Below, in pieces: positions 1-8,075 of a stretch of DNA of 64,000 bases. How positions within the stretch are numbered: position 1 is the first letter of the stretch; every line of letters begins with the position of its first letter. Source of the stretch: Sphaerimonospora thailandensis (lineage in GTDB: Bacteria; Actinomycetota; Actinomycetes; Streptosporangiales; Streptosporangiaceae). The notes beneath the pieces are model-generated. The model ran no database searches, was not told where the DNA came from, and saw only the letters and a list, made by a program, of their open reading frames with translations. The stretch spans positions 34,724-98,723 of the forward strand of contig NZ_BOOG01000029.1 in NCBI RefSeq assembly GCF_016863115.1. The letters are read 5' to 3'. A program made the position numbers and the translations under genes.

Positions 1-7
1 GGAAGGC

Positions 8-1099
8 TCACAGGAGGTCTCCGATCAGGTTGGTCAGGGCGCGCTGCAGGTGACCGACAGGTCCGCGGACGCCGTACTCCACGCGGTAGCACGGCGTGTT
101 GGCAAGGCGGGCACAGACGGACGCTGCGGCGGCTGCCAGGTCGGCATCGCTACGGCTACGGCGGATCAGCCAGGGCCGCCAGAACTCGTCCACCGGCGTG
201 AAGCACACCGCGTTCAGGAGTTCGCGGGTCTCCTCAGTGTTCAGGCGACCGATGTTGACCGGCTGGGCCGTGTCGGTGAAGGCGGGGACGATGATGGCAC
301 CCAGCTTGGAGGCAGCGGTCAGGGCGGACCCGAACGCGGCGGCGAACGGCCGGGCGGGCAGGGCGACCTTGTGACGGGTGCCGAACTCCTCCGGTAGGTC
401 CGCCGGAGTTCGGCTGTAGAGGGGCCGCAGTGCGGGGTAGGCGTCCAGTGTTCCGCGCGCGACCGGCACGGGGAGCGGCACAGCGAGCACCCGCCGCTCT
501 CCGTGGAGGATCAGCCGGTCATTCGACAGCAGCGCCGCGTGCTGCCCCAGGATGTGGAGGAGCGCCGCCAGCGTGGAGGTCTTGCCGGCACCCTGAGGAG
601 CGCAGATCATCACCGCTCGTCCAGAGACGTCGAGTCCAGCGGCGTGGAAGACGATCCCGCCGGCGTCCTCGTACGTCCGGAGCATTGCCTCGCGGATCAG
701 CCGGAGCGCGTACCTGGGTGCGCAGTGGGGGTCGGCCACGTACAGGTCGATGACCGCCCCGTCGATTGAGGCCGCCCACGCGCCGGGCCGTCCCTCCAGT
801 GCGTCGCCCGCCACGGTGTAGCAGCGGGCACCGGCGGCAGTACGACCCTCGGTGAGGATGACCCCGGGGACCGGCTCCACCGTGGCGGTCGCACGCAAGG
901 CGAAGGTCGCAGCGGCCGAACGGAACCGGTCGCGGTCGGTGTGCACGTTGAGCCGGATGCCGGGCAGGTCCAGCCCGGCGATGGAAGCGGGCAGGTAGTC
1001 AGCGAAATGGCAGGCCAGCCGGTCAAGGTCGGCCGGTGACGCTGTCACGGTGATCGTGACGTCGCCCATGTGGCAGGTCAGGTTGAGGTCAGTGGTCAC
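8..1099 (-). CDS. HPr kinase-like P-loop ATPase
   Basis: A 363-residue protein with a Walker A loop APQGAGKT at about residues 167-174, followed by an SND motif near 192-194. This is the layout of HPr-kinase/phosphorylase-like (HprK-related) ATPases. Residues 1-150 look like a substrate-binding domain and resemble nothing I know. HprK-like proteins phosphorylate serine in proteins, and in some lasso-peptide clusters they act on a precursor peptide. The substrate here is unknown. It is the last gene of a four-gene minus-strand operon. Its GTG start (1097-1099) overlaps the TGA of the upstream kinase-fold gene in a GTGA, so the two are translationally coupled. The ATPase call is secure and the kinase role is inferred. 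Confidence 0.75.
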   Translation of the reverse strand: MTTDLNLTCHMGDVTITVTASPADLDRLACHFADYLPASIAGLDLPGIRLNVHTDRDRFRSAAATFALRATATVEPVPGVILTEGRTAAGARCYTVAGDALEGRPGAWAASIDGAVIDLYVADPHCAPRYALRLIREAMLRTYEDAGGIVFHAAGLDVSGRAVMICAPQGAGKTSTLAALLHILGQHAALLSNDRLILHGERRVLAVPLPVPVARGTLDAYPALRPLYSRTPADLPEEFGTRHKVALPARPFAAAFGSALTAASKLGAIIVPAFTDTAQPVNIGRLNTEETRELLNAVCFTPVDEFWRPWLIRRSRSDADLAAAAASVCARLANTPCYRVEYGVRGPVGHLQRALTNLIGDLL

Positions 1100-1869
1100 G
1101 GCCGAATTCCTTCAGTGGTGAGGCGGCACATCTCGGAGAGGGCGTAGTCGATGCGGGCCCGCCGGCACTCGGGCGCGGTGTGCCGCAACTGCAGCACCGA
1201 GGTGACCGTGAACGCGGTGAGTGCATCCTGCTTGGGGATCTGTCCCCTGAGCGCGGCTACGGCGATCTCCTGTCGGCTGTGGAACCAGTGGACGGGCAGC
1301 CTGCCGGGCCGGTCATGCCCGGGGCAGAGCCCGGTGAGCTCGGGGGCATAGGGGGCCGCGCCGGTGCCGTGGGTGGCCAGGAGCAGGCGGGCCGTGTATC
1401 CGGCCAGTGCACACAGGGTGATGTCGGTGTCGTAGCAGAGCGCGCCGAACAGGGCTTGCCAGTCGTCGTGCTCGGGCGGTCGAAGGTCGGTCAGCAGGGG
1501 AGGAAGGACGTCGATGCACACCAGGCCGTCGGTCACGAGGATGAAGTTCGCCAGGTTGGTGTCCAGACGGGCAGGTGTGGGCTCAAGCGCTCGCACCCAG
1601 GCGGCGATCTGCTGCATCGCCGACATGAGCAGGGCCGGGTCGGTCAGGTCGGTGACTGCGATGCCGGAAGTCCACTGGTGTTGTACCGCGAGCCGTCTCG
1701 GGGCTTTCGCGATCCTCATGTCCTCGGGCAGCCGGACGCCGGCGGTGCGCAGGATGTCGATGTAGAGGCTGACATGGTCTGCGGCCGCGGACTGCCGGAT
1801 CGGGATGGACCCGGACGCGGACATGAGCTTGAGGACCTGGCCGTTCTCGCAGCGCTGCAGCAGCGTCAT
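1096..1869 (-). CDS. aminoglycoside-phosphotransferase-fold kinase-like protein
   Basis: A 257-residue protein. The stretch RLDTNLANFI around residues 101-110 followed by VCIDVLPP (118-124) matches the catalytic loop of APH/choline-kinase-fold enzymes: Asp103, Asn108 and metal-binding Asp120. The classical N-terminal lysine and glycine-rich loop are weak, so activity is uncertain. The ATG at 1867-1869 is chosen because it overlaps the stop of the MazG-like gene (ATGA). A longer open frame upstream only mirrors that gene in another phase. It lies between the MazG-like and HPr-kinase-like genes of a coupled operon. The substrate is unknown; it could be a small molecule or a peptide. Confidence 0.6.
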   Translation of the reverse strand: MTLLQRCENGQVLKLMSASGSIPIRQSAAADHVSLYIDILRTAGVRLPEDMRIAKAPRRLAVQHQWTSGIAVTDLTDPALLMSAMQQIAAWVRALEPTPARLDTNLANFILVTDGLVCIDVLPPLLTDLRPPEHDDWQALFGALCYDTDITLCALAGYTARLLLATHGTGAAPYAPELTGLCPGHDRPGRLPVHWFHSRQEIAVAALRGQIPKQDALTAFTVTSVLQLRHTAPECRRARIDYALSEMCRLTTEGIRP

Positions 1870-2420
1870 GTCTGCGCTCCCTGGTGGGAGCACAGGAACC
1901 TGCTGGCATCGTCGTACATCGCGCGGAACTCCTCGGGCAGGTCCAGGTCGAACAGCCGGGCGAAGTGGTCGGCGGCGCGCAGGGTGGCTGCGCACGCCTC
2001 GGGAACAGGCGGCGGCGTGCCGGTGGGCTGATGCCGGTATCCGGCGCTCACCAGGCCCGCTTCCGCCGCGCGGCCTGCGCAGATCAGTAGCAGCAGGAGC
2101 GCCTCGATCTCCGACCCCGGGGATCCGCCGTCCTGAGAGGCAGTGGGTGGGGCGCCGTCGAGAATGCTGATGCTGAGGGCCGCCAGGGTGACGTCCGCGA
2201 GCTCGTCCCCTATGTCGCTGATCGGCCGTGCGGGGTCGCAGTAGTCGGCCACGTCGATGCCGTGACAGCGGGCGACGCACAGCGCGAGGTGGCCGAGCTG
2301 CACCGCGAGTTCCGCGCCCGCGGTGGCCGCGTCCCAGGGCCGAGGTGCCGTAGAAGCGAACCCCTCGCGAAGCTGCCGGGCCTGTTCCAGCATCTCCGCC
2401 AGCTCACCGTCTCCGATCAT
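1866..2420 (-). CDS. MazG-like nucleotide pyrophosphohydrolase-type protein
   Basis: A 184-residue, mostly helical protein. The segment GAELAVQLGHLALCVARCHG followed by IGDELADVTLAALSIS (about residues 68-83) has the spacing of the MazG/all-alpha NTP pyrophosphohydrolase signature: an acidic helix, then E-x-x-D on the next helix. Family members hydrolyse nucleoside triphosphates to monophosphates. Here the signature is partly degenerate, so substrate and even activity are open. It is the second gene of the operon. Its start overlaps the radical SAM stop by 4 nt and its stop overlaps the next start by 4 nt. The C-terminal 70 residues carry no motif I recognise. Confidence 0.55.
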   Translation of the reverse strand: MIGDGELAEMLEQARQLREGFASTAPRPWDAATAGAELAVQLGHLALCVARCHGIDVADYCDPARPISDIGDELADVTLAALSISILDGAPPTASQDGGSPGSEIEALLLLLICAGRAAEAGLVSAGYRHQPTGTPPPVPEACAATLRAADHFARLFDLDLPEEFRAMYDDASRFLCSHQGAQT

Positions 2421-3571
2421 GAGGTCTCCGTGATGATGAGGGGGCGGGCGCCGGAGGTGCCACTGCTCCAGTAGGCGTCCGGTCCCTGACCGGCCACCCG
2501 GATCCGCAGACCGAGGTCCTGGGTGAGCGCCGACACCAGCCGATTCGGTACGGCATCGTGGATGACCAGCTCGTGGGACGCCGGCAGCAGGTCGAATCTG
2601 ACGTCGGCCAGGCCGCGCCGAGCCAAAGCCGCAGTCACCGTGTCATGGGCGGGCGCTGTGGTCGCAGCCGCGGCGCACCGTGCCCGCTGGCCCTTCGGGC
2701 AGCGGTTCCGCATCACGCAGACGGGACTGCCGTGGATCCCGAACCGGTCCGCCTCGCCCAGGACGTAGGCGAGCGCGCACGCGTTGGTGTGGAACACCGG
2801 GTAGTCGGGGTGGCTGTCGGTGGTGTGGTGGATGAACTCCCAGAACGCCTCCGGGTAGACGCCTTCGGCTTCGGTCGCGCCAGGCGTGGTGGCGAGCGCT
2901 GGCCACAGCCGGGCGAGCCGATTCAGAGCCTCGGGCTCGACCTTCAGCCCCGCAGCCATCGTGCAGGCGGCGTACCGTGCGGCCGTGTTGAGCACGCGCG
3001 TCATGGTCTCCTCGGTGGCCGACTCCGGGAACGCGGGCCGCCAGTAGTGCACGATTGGGATCCCCGCAGCGTGCAAGGCCGGGAAGTTGGCGCGGATGTG
3101 CTCATGGCGTACGCCGACCTCGACGGCGTCGTCCAGGCCGGAGTAGCTGAGGTAGACGATGACGCGCAGGCCTGCTGAGCGTGCCGCCGTGATTGCCTCG
3201 ATGATGTCGGCGGTGACCCGGCACTTCGTGATGAGCACGACGGCGTTCGGGAGGCAGGCGGCGACGAACTCTCGCAGGAGTTCGGCCAGGTAGGCGCGTG
3301 AGGGTGCCGTGGCCATGATGTCGGTCCAGGTGGCCAGGGCGACCACACGCTCCGGGCTGTACAGGTCGGACTCCAGCAGGAGCCGGAGTGTCTCGGCAGG
3401 GGTGTGGAGCTGGGTCGGTGCGACCCGGGTCTGACCGCGCTGGATCAGGAAGCAATAGCTGCACTTCTTGGGGCAGCCCTGGATCGGGTTCACAGCAAGC
3501 CAGGAGGCGTGCTGGTCGATCACCGGCGTCCATTCGCGGCCGGTGTCCAGGGCGGGAGTGGGATTGCCCAT
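2417..3571 (-). CDS. radical SAM protein, SplB-like
   Basis: A 384-residue protein with the radical SAM motif CPKKCSYC near its N-terminus (Cys33, Cys37, Cys40), which binds a [4Fe-4S] cluster and S-adenosylmethionine. The overall layout, with NPIQGC before the motif and a TIM-barrel-like middle, resembles the spore-photoproduct-lyase/COG1533 group rather than SPASM peptide-maturing enzymes. A second cysteine cluster, CVMRNRCPKGQRARC, lies in the C-terminal third and could hold another metal site. The ATG at 3569-3571 is preferred over an adjacent TTG one codon upstream; GGAG lies about 10 nt before it. First gene of the operon, so probably the key enzyme of the cassette. The substrate is unknown. 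Confidence 0.8.
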   Translation of the reverse strand: MGNPTPALDTGREWTPVIDQHASWLAVNPIQGCPKKCSYCFLIQRGQTRVAPTQLHTPAETLRLLLESDLYSPERVVALATWTDIMATAPSRAYLAELLREFVAACLPNAVVLITKCRVTADIIEAITAARSAGLRVIVYLSYSGLDDAVEVGVRHEHIRANFPALHAAGIPIVHYWRPAFPESATEETMTRVLNTAARYAACTMAAGLKVEPEALNRLARLWPALATTPGATEAEGVYPEAFWEFIHHTTDSHPDYPVFHTNACALAYVLGEADRFGIHGSPVCVMRNRCPKGQRARCAAAATTAPAHDTVTAALARRGLADVRFDLLPASHELVIHDAVPNRLVSALTQDLGLRIRVAGQGPDAYWSSGTSGARPLIITETS

Positions 3572-3655
3572 CAAACGATCAGCTCCTTCATGGCATCAGG
3601 CGTGCGAGTTCCTTGGCCTCAGGAAACGCCCACACCACCGGGCCAGCGAAGAGGC

Positions 3656-3691
3656 TGTGCATGTCGTGCACGCCCTATGCATGTTCTGCAC
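3656..3691. promoter_or_regulatory. paired operator-like sites in divergent promoter
   Basis: Two related 16-bp sites lie 20 bp apart in the 173-bp gap between the divergent radical SAM operon and the XRE regulator: TGTGCATGTCGTGCAC (3656-3671) and TATGCATGTTCTGCAC (3676-3691). The first is a palindrome GTGCA-N5-TGCAC and the second contains TGCA-N5-TGCA. A two-turn-of-helix spacing suits cooperative binding by a dimeric helix-turn-helix regulator on one DNA face. The adjacent XRE protein is the obvious candidate. Binding is inferred. Confidence 0.5.
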
Positions 3692-3744
3692 ACCGCCTGT
3701 CCAAGGCCGCTGGCGCGACGTACCCTTGGCGCGGATCTGGTGCA

Positions 3745-5073
3745 ATGACGCCTGGAGATGCCGTGGCTCCCCAAAGTGAGTGGAACTCAGCGCGGGTACG
3801 AGCTTTGATCGCTGCCCGGGATGTGGGCGGCATGATCCGGTATGCCCGTGTAGCCCGAGGCTGGCGGCAGGCCGACCTCGCGAAAGTCGTCGCCTGCTCG
3901 GCATCGACCATCTCTCGCCTCGAAACAGGTCGGCGCGCCGCAGTCGACCTTGACACCGTGCGGCGAGTCGCGCGGGCGGTCCAGCTCCCCTCTCACATTC
4001 TGGGCGCGCTCATTGATATTCCGGTCTCTCCTGTGGCTACGGTTGTCACCACGACAGCCCCTCAGGCCGAGGAGGACCCGATGCGCCGCCGTACCCTCCT
4101 GTCCGCCGTGGGGCTGGCGATCCCCGCACACCTTCTGATCAAACTGGACGACGCCTTGGCCGTGTTGCCAGCGTCGTCGAGCCCTCCGGACCTATCCCGC
4201 ATCGCTACCCGGCTCGCACACACACGCGACCGCTACGACACAGGCGACCTGGCACGACTGATCGCAGACCTACCCGACCTGCTGGCCGTCGCGCACGAAG
4301 CGGCGGACCACCACGACAGACCAGACGCCTACGTGCTGGCGGCCTCCTGCTACAACCTTGCGACCGTGGCCCTCAACAAGATCGGCCGCCACCAGGCGAG
4401 CCGGATCACCGCGGACCGCGCCACGATGCTCGCCAAGCTGTCCGGCTCGCCGGTCAGCGTGGCCACCTCCGCACGATGCCTGAGCATCGTGCTGCGCCAC
4501 GAGGGCCGCGGGCCGGTTGCCGATCAGGTCTCTTTGCGCGCTATCACGCTCTTGGAATCCACCGGTCTCAGCCAGCCCGACGAGGCCGCCGCCTACGTGC
4601 AGATGTTGTGCACTGGCGCGTACAACTCAGCTCAGATCGGTGATCGCGACCGCGCCTTGGAGATGATCAGAGAAGCGTCCCAGGCTGCGGCTCATCTGCC
4701 TGTGCCCCCTACTCAGGGGCACTCGATCAGCTCCGCTCACGTCACGGGATACGAGGTCAGTGTCCACTGGTCGCTAGGCGACGCGGGCGCAGCGCTCCAT
4801 GCTGGCCGCGGGCTGCACCCGAGTCAGTTGCCTACGCCCGAACGGCGAGGGCGGCTGCACACCGACCTGGCGCGAGCCTGGTGGCAATGGGGAAAGCCCG
4901 AGCAGACCGTGCTCGCCTTACTGTCCGCATGCCGCGAATCAGTACCCGAGGTACGAGACCGCCCGGCCATCCGCTCCATGGCTGTCCAGCTCATCGAGCG
5001 GCATCCCAAGACATCAGGCGTACCTGAGCTGGCCACGGCGATCGGCTACCGGCCGAGTCAGGAGGACCCGTGA
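3745..5073 (+). CDS. XRE-family regulator with TPR-like C-terminal domain
   Basis: A 442-residue protein. A Cro/CI-type helix-turn-helix occupies about residues 27-80 (RQADLAKVV, STISRLETGRR). After a short linker, a long helical C-terminal region with repeated alpha-hairpins resembles the tetratricopeptide domains of RRNPP-like and actinomycete XRE regulators, which often sense peptides or small ligands. The ATG at 3745 is used; open frame continues upstream without a convincing ribosome site. It is divergent from the radical SAM operon across two operator-like palindromes, so it probably controls that operon and itself. Its last codons contain GGAGGA, which could serve a small overlapping ORF that begins at its stop codon. 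Confidence 0.8.
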   Translation: MTPGDAVAPQSEWNSARVRALIAARDVGGMIRYARVARGWRQADLAKVVACSASTISRLETGRRAAVDLDTVRRVARAVQLPSHILGALIDIPVSPVATVVTTTAPQAEEDPMRRRTLLSAVGLAIPAHLLIKLDDALAVLPASSSPPDLSRIATRLAHTRDRYDTGDLARLIADLPDLLAVAHEAADHHDRPDAYVLAASCYNLATVALNKIGRHQASRITADRATMLAKLSGSPVSVATSARCLSIVLRHEGRGPVADQVSLRAITLLESTGLSQPDEAAAYVQMLCTGAYNSAQIGDRDRALEMIREASQAAAHLPVPPTQGHSISSAHVTGYEVSVHWSLGDAGAALHAGRGLHPSQLPTPERRGRLHTDLARAWWQWGKPEQTVLALLSACRESVPEVRDRPAIRSMAVQLIERHPKTSGVPELATAIGYRPSQEDP

Positions 5074-5195
5074 ATGGACATCATAATTCCAATATGTATT
5101 ATTCCAGTATGAATCATGTGCAGGGTTTAATCGGTATCAGTCGAATCGGTGGCTTATTGCTCGGAATGTCAATTATTCTGATGGAGATACGGTGA
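5070..5195 (+). CDS. possible 41-residue peptide, AT-rich, TTA codons
   Basis: A GTG at 5070 overlaps the TGA of the XRE regulator in a GTGA, with GGAGGA at 5061-5066 just upstream (spacing about 3 nt, shorter than ideal). The frame stays open for 41 codons to TGA at 5193-5195. The product has a polar, His/Asn/Tyr-rich start and a hydrophobic, Gly-containing second half (LIGISRIGGLLLGMS). Codon use is unlike the neighbours: AT-rich, with two TTA leucine codons, which in actinomycetes depend on the bldA tRNA. It could be a signalling or precursor peptide for the regulator/radical SAM cassette, or chance openness in an AT-rich spacer. An internal ATG start at 5094 or 5109 is also possible. Confidence 0.3.
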   Translation: MNGHHNSNMYYSSMNHVQGLIGISRIGGLLLGMSIILMEIR

Positions 5196-5642
5196 TGATG
5201 TGCACGTTGAACACCCGTGGGTAATTTTGATTCCTGTCTCTATTCTGCTTTCAAGAGCGGAGTAATTGTTATACAATTAGCTCGGAAGATGAAATCGAAT
5301 CTATTAAAATCCTGTTTGAGTTCAATCCCATCGCGTCGTTTACAGCTTCAACTATCCGCAGCGACGTGGAGTTGCCGCTTACGACTCCACGGCTTTCATC
5401 AGGTCGCTTCGCACCGCCGTGACCTATTCGTGACGTTCCTGCGGCAAACCTGCCGCCGGCAAAGCGGGGTCTGGCTGTCGGTGCCCGGCGCTATCGTGGG
5501 GACATCCAGGGCTGGTGTCACCCTGCGTGATGAAGGCCGTACTGGTTGAACGCGTGAAGGACGGATACAAGAGCATGGTCAGGTCAGTCGCACCTCCTCC
5601 AGAAAGCCCAGCTTCCGATGCGGGCGAGGGGGTGGTGTGGTA
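5196..5642. other. AT-rich intergenic junction before the R-M operon
   Basis: About 450 bp with no convincing gene. The first 140 bp (to about 5335) continue the strikingly AT-rich composition that begins at 5074, then GC content returns to the genomic level. The 3' end must carry the promoter of the restriction-modification operon, but I see no clear -35/-10 pair. A 37-codon ATG frame (5530-5643) ends in a TAG that overlaps the hsdM GTG; it lacks a clear ribosome site and could be a leader peptide or chance. The composition break suggests a recombination boundary. Confidence 0.5.
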
Positions 5643-8075
5643 GTGGCTCTCAAGAAGTCGGACCTGTACAGCTCGCTTTGGCGGAGCTGTGACGAGCTGC
5701 GTGGCGGCATGGACGCCAGCCAGTACAAGGATTACATCCTCACGCTGCTGTTCGTGAAGTACGTGACGGACAAGGCCAAGGCCGACCGGACCGCCTTGAT
5801 CGACGTTCCTGCCGGTGGCTCCTTCGACGACATGGTCGCGCTCAAGGGCGATAAGGAGATCGGCGACAAGATCAACAAGATCATCGGCAAACTCGCCGAG
5901 GCGAACGGGCTGGAGAAGGTCATCGACCTGGCCGACTTCAACGACGAGGAGAAGCTCGGCAAAGGCAAGGAGATGCAGGATCGCCTCTCCAAGCTGGTGA
6001 CGATCTTCGCTGACCTGGACTTCCGGGGGAGCCGCGCCGAGGGCGACGACCTGCTCGGCGACGCCTACGAGTACCTGATGCGGCATTTCGCCACGGAGTC
6101 GGGCAAATCAAAGGGCCAGTTCTACACCCCGGCCGAAGTCTCGCGCGTGCTCGCCAAGGTTGTCGGCATCGGACCGAGCACCCGTCAGGACAACACGGTC
6201 TACGACCCCACGTGCGGGTCGGGCTCGTTGCTCCTCAAGGTCGCCGACGAAGCGCCTCGGGGTATCACGATCTACGGCCAGGAGAAGGACAACGCTACCT
6301 GGGCTCTGGCCAAGATGAACATGATCCTCCACGGCAACGAGGACGCGGACATCCAAAAGGGCGATACGATCACCAGCCCGCACTTCACCGCAGGCAGCCA
6401 ACTGCGGACCTTCGACTTCGCCGTCGCCAATCCACCGTTCTCGTTTAAGTCGTGGAGCAACGGTTTAGAGAACGAATACGGTCGATTCGAGCTCGGCCGG
6501 CCGCCAGTGAAGAACGGCGACTACGCCTTCCTACTGCACATTCTCAAGTCCCTCAAGAGCAACGGCAAGGCTGCGGTCATCCTGCCGCACGGTGTCCTCT
6601 TCCGAGGTAACGCTGAGGCCAATATCCGCAGGGAGTTACTGCGCCGCGGCTACATCAAGGGCATCATCGGCCTACCCGTCAACCTCTTCTACGGCACCAG
6701 CATCCCAGCCTGCATAGTCGTACTTGATAAGGAGAACGCCCAGGCGCGCACTGGCGTGTTCATGATTGATGCCTCCAAGGGCTTCATCAAGGACGGCAAC
6801 AAGAACCGCCTTCGCAGCCAGGACATCCACAAGATCGTCGACGTCTTCAACAGGCAGATCGATATCGAGCGCTACTCACGCATGGTGCCCCTCCGCGAGA
6901 TCACCGATCCGAAGAACGACTACAACCTCAACATCCCGCGCTACATCGACTCCTCCGAGCCCGAAGACCTCCAAGACCTCCACGCCCACCTTCACGGCGG
7001 TATCCCGAACCGGGACCTCGATGCTCTCGGTGGCTACTGGGACGCGTTCCCCAGCCTGCGCGCCATGCTGTTCACGGCCAACCGGCCCGGCTATAGCGAC
7101 CTCGCCATCCCGCTCGATCAGGTGCAGCAGGCGATCCTCGATTCCGAGGAGTTCCGCAAGTTCGCCGAGCAAGCCCGCTCCCTGGTGGACGACTGGTTCG
7201 CCGCACACCGGCCGATCCTGCAAGCCCTGGACGCGGACACCGTCCCCAAGGATCTGATCGCCCGGATCAGCGATGACCTTCTGATCCGCTTCAAGCACAC
7301 CCCGCTGCTCGATGAGTACAACGTCTACGAACAGCTCATGACCTACTGGCACGACGTCATGCACGACGATGTCTTCCTCATCATGAACGAGGGATGGCTT
7401 GACGCGGCAAAGCCTCGCAAGACCATCGAGGACAAGGAACGCAAGCTCTCGGAGGATCCCGACCTCGAGGTTGGCTCCGGCCGCAAGAAGACCAAGTACA
7501 AGATGGACCTCATTCCGCCTGCACTCGTCGTCGCGCGTTACTTTGCGGACGAGCAGGCCGAGGTAAACACGCTGAACGCGGCGGCCGAGGAAGCCGGCCG
7601 TGCTGTCGAGGAGTACATCGAGGAGCACGCCGTCGACGACGGCGTGCTTGCCGAGGCGATGGATGACGGCAAGATCAGCAAGGCGCTGGCTACCACTCGT
7701 CTCAAGGAGATCAAGCGATACGGCGAGGCCGACGAGATCAAGGCACTCCAGCACCTCATCTCGCTCTACAGCGCGGAAGCCGCCGCCAAGAAGGCAGCCA
7801 AGGAAGCCCAGGCAGACCTTGACGCCGCGACCCTGAATAAGTATGGGGACCTCACCGACGCCGAGATTCAGACCCTGCTCCTCGATGACAAGTGGGCGGC
7901 CACCGTGCAGAGCCGTGTGGCCGGCGAGGTCAACTCGCTCACGTTTGCTCTGGTCGTACGGATTCAGCAACTCGGTGAGCGGTATGCCGATACGGTCGAA
8001 GCCCTCAGCGCCGAGCTTGAGAATCTCGAAGCCAAGGTCGCCCGCCACCTGTCAGATATGGGTGTCGAAGTATGA
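5643..8075 (+). CDS. hsdM: type I restriction-modification methyltransferase subunit HsdM
   Basis: An 810-residue N6-adenine DNA methyltransferase subunit. It has an N-terminal HsdM helical domain, the SAM-binding motif DPTCGSG (about residues 188-194) and the catalytic motif NPPF (about 263-266). It is longer than a typical HsdM (about 500-550), with a C-terminal extension of roughly 300 residues rich in charged helices, probably coiled coil that packs on HsdS. The start MALKKSDLYSSLW at GTG 5643 agrees with how HsdM proteins begin, and a GAGGGGG lies 10 nt upstream; GTG 5637 is an alternative. The stop overlaps hsdS by 4 nt. With HsdS it methylates the recognition site and protects host DNA. 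Confidence 0.95.
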   Translation: MALKKSDLYSSLWRSCDELRGGMDASQYKDYILTLLFVKYVTDKAKADRTALIDVPAGGSFDDMVALKGDKEIGDKINKIIGKLAEANGLEKVIDLADFNDEEKLGKGKEMQDRLSKLVTIFADLDFRGSRAEGDDLLGDAYEYLMRHFATESGKSKGQFYTPAEVSRVLAKVVGIGPSTRQDNTVYDPTCGSGSLLLKVADEAPRGITIYGQEKDNATWALAKMNMILHGNEDADIQKGDTITSPHFTAGSQLRTFDFAVANPPFSFKSWSNGLENEYGRFELGRPPVKNGDYAFLLHILKSLKSNGKAAVILPHGVLFRGNAEANIRRELLRRGYIKGIIGLPVNLFYGTSIPACIVVLDKENAQARTGVFMIDASKGFIKDGNKNRLRSQDIHKIVDVFNRQIDIERYSRMVPLREITDPKNDYNLNIPRYIDSSEPEDLQDLHAHLHGGIPNRDLDALGGYWDAFPSLRAMLFTANRPGYSDLAIPLDQVQQAILDSEEFRKFAEQARSLVDDWFAAHRPILQALDADTVPKDLIARISDDLLIRFKHTPLLDEYNVYEQLMTYWHDVMHDDVFLIMNEGWLDAAKPRKTIEDKERKLSEDPDLEVGSGRKKTKYKMDLIPPALVVARYFADEQAEVNTLNAAAEEAGRAVEEYIEEHAVDDGVLAEAMDDGKISKALATTRLKEIKRYGEADEIKALQHLISLYSAEAAAKKAAKEAQADLDAATLNKYGDLTDAEIQTLLLDDKWAATVQSRVAGEVNSLTFALVVRIQQLGERYADTVEALSAELENLEAKVARHLSDMGVEV

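Noticed and set aside
1870..2280. Long 5' extension of the kinase-fold gene
   Set aside because: It overlaps the MazG-like gene in another phase and encodes Arg/Pro-rich nonsense; the ATGA overlap at 1866-1869 gives the natural start.
5305..5345. tRNA-like GAGTTCAATCCC that could be an attachment site
   Set aside because: No acceptor, D or anticodon arms can be folded upstream, and no second copy or integrase is seen.
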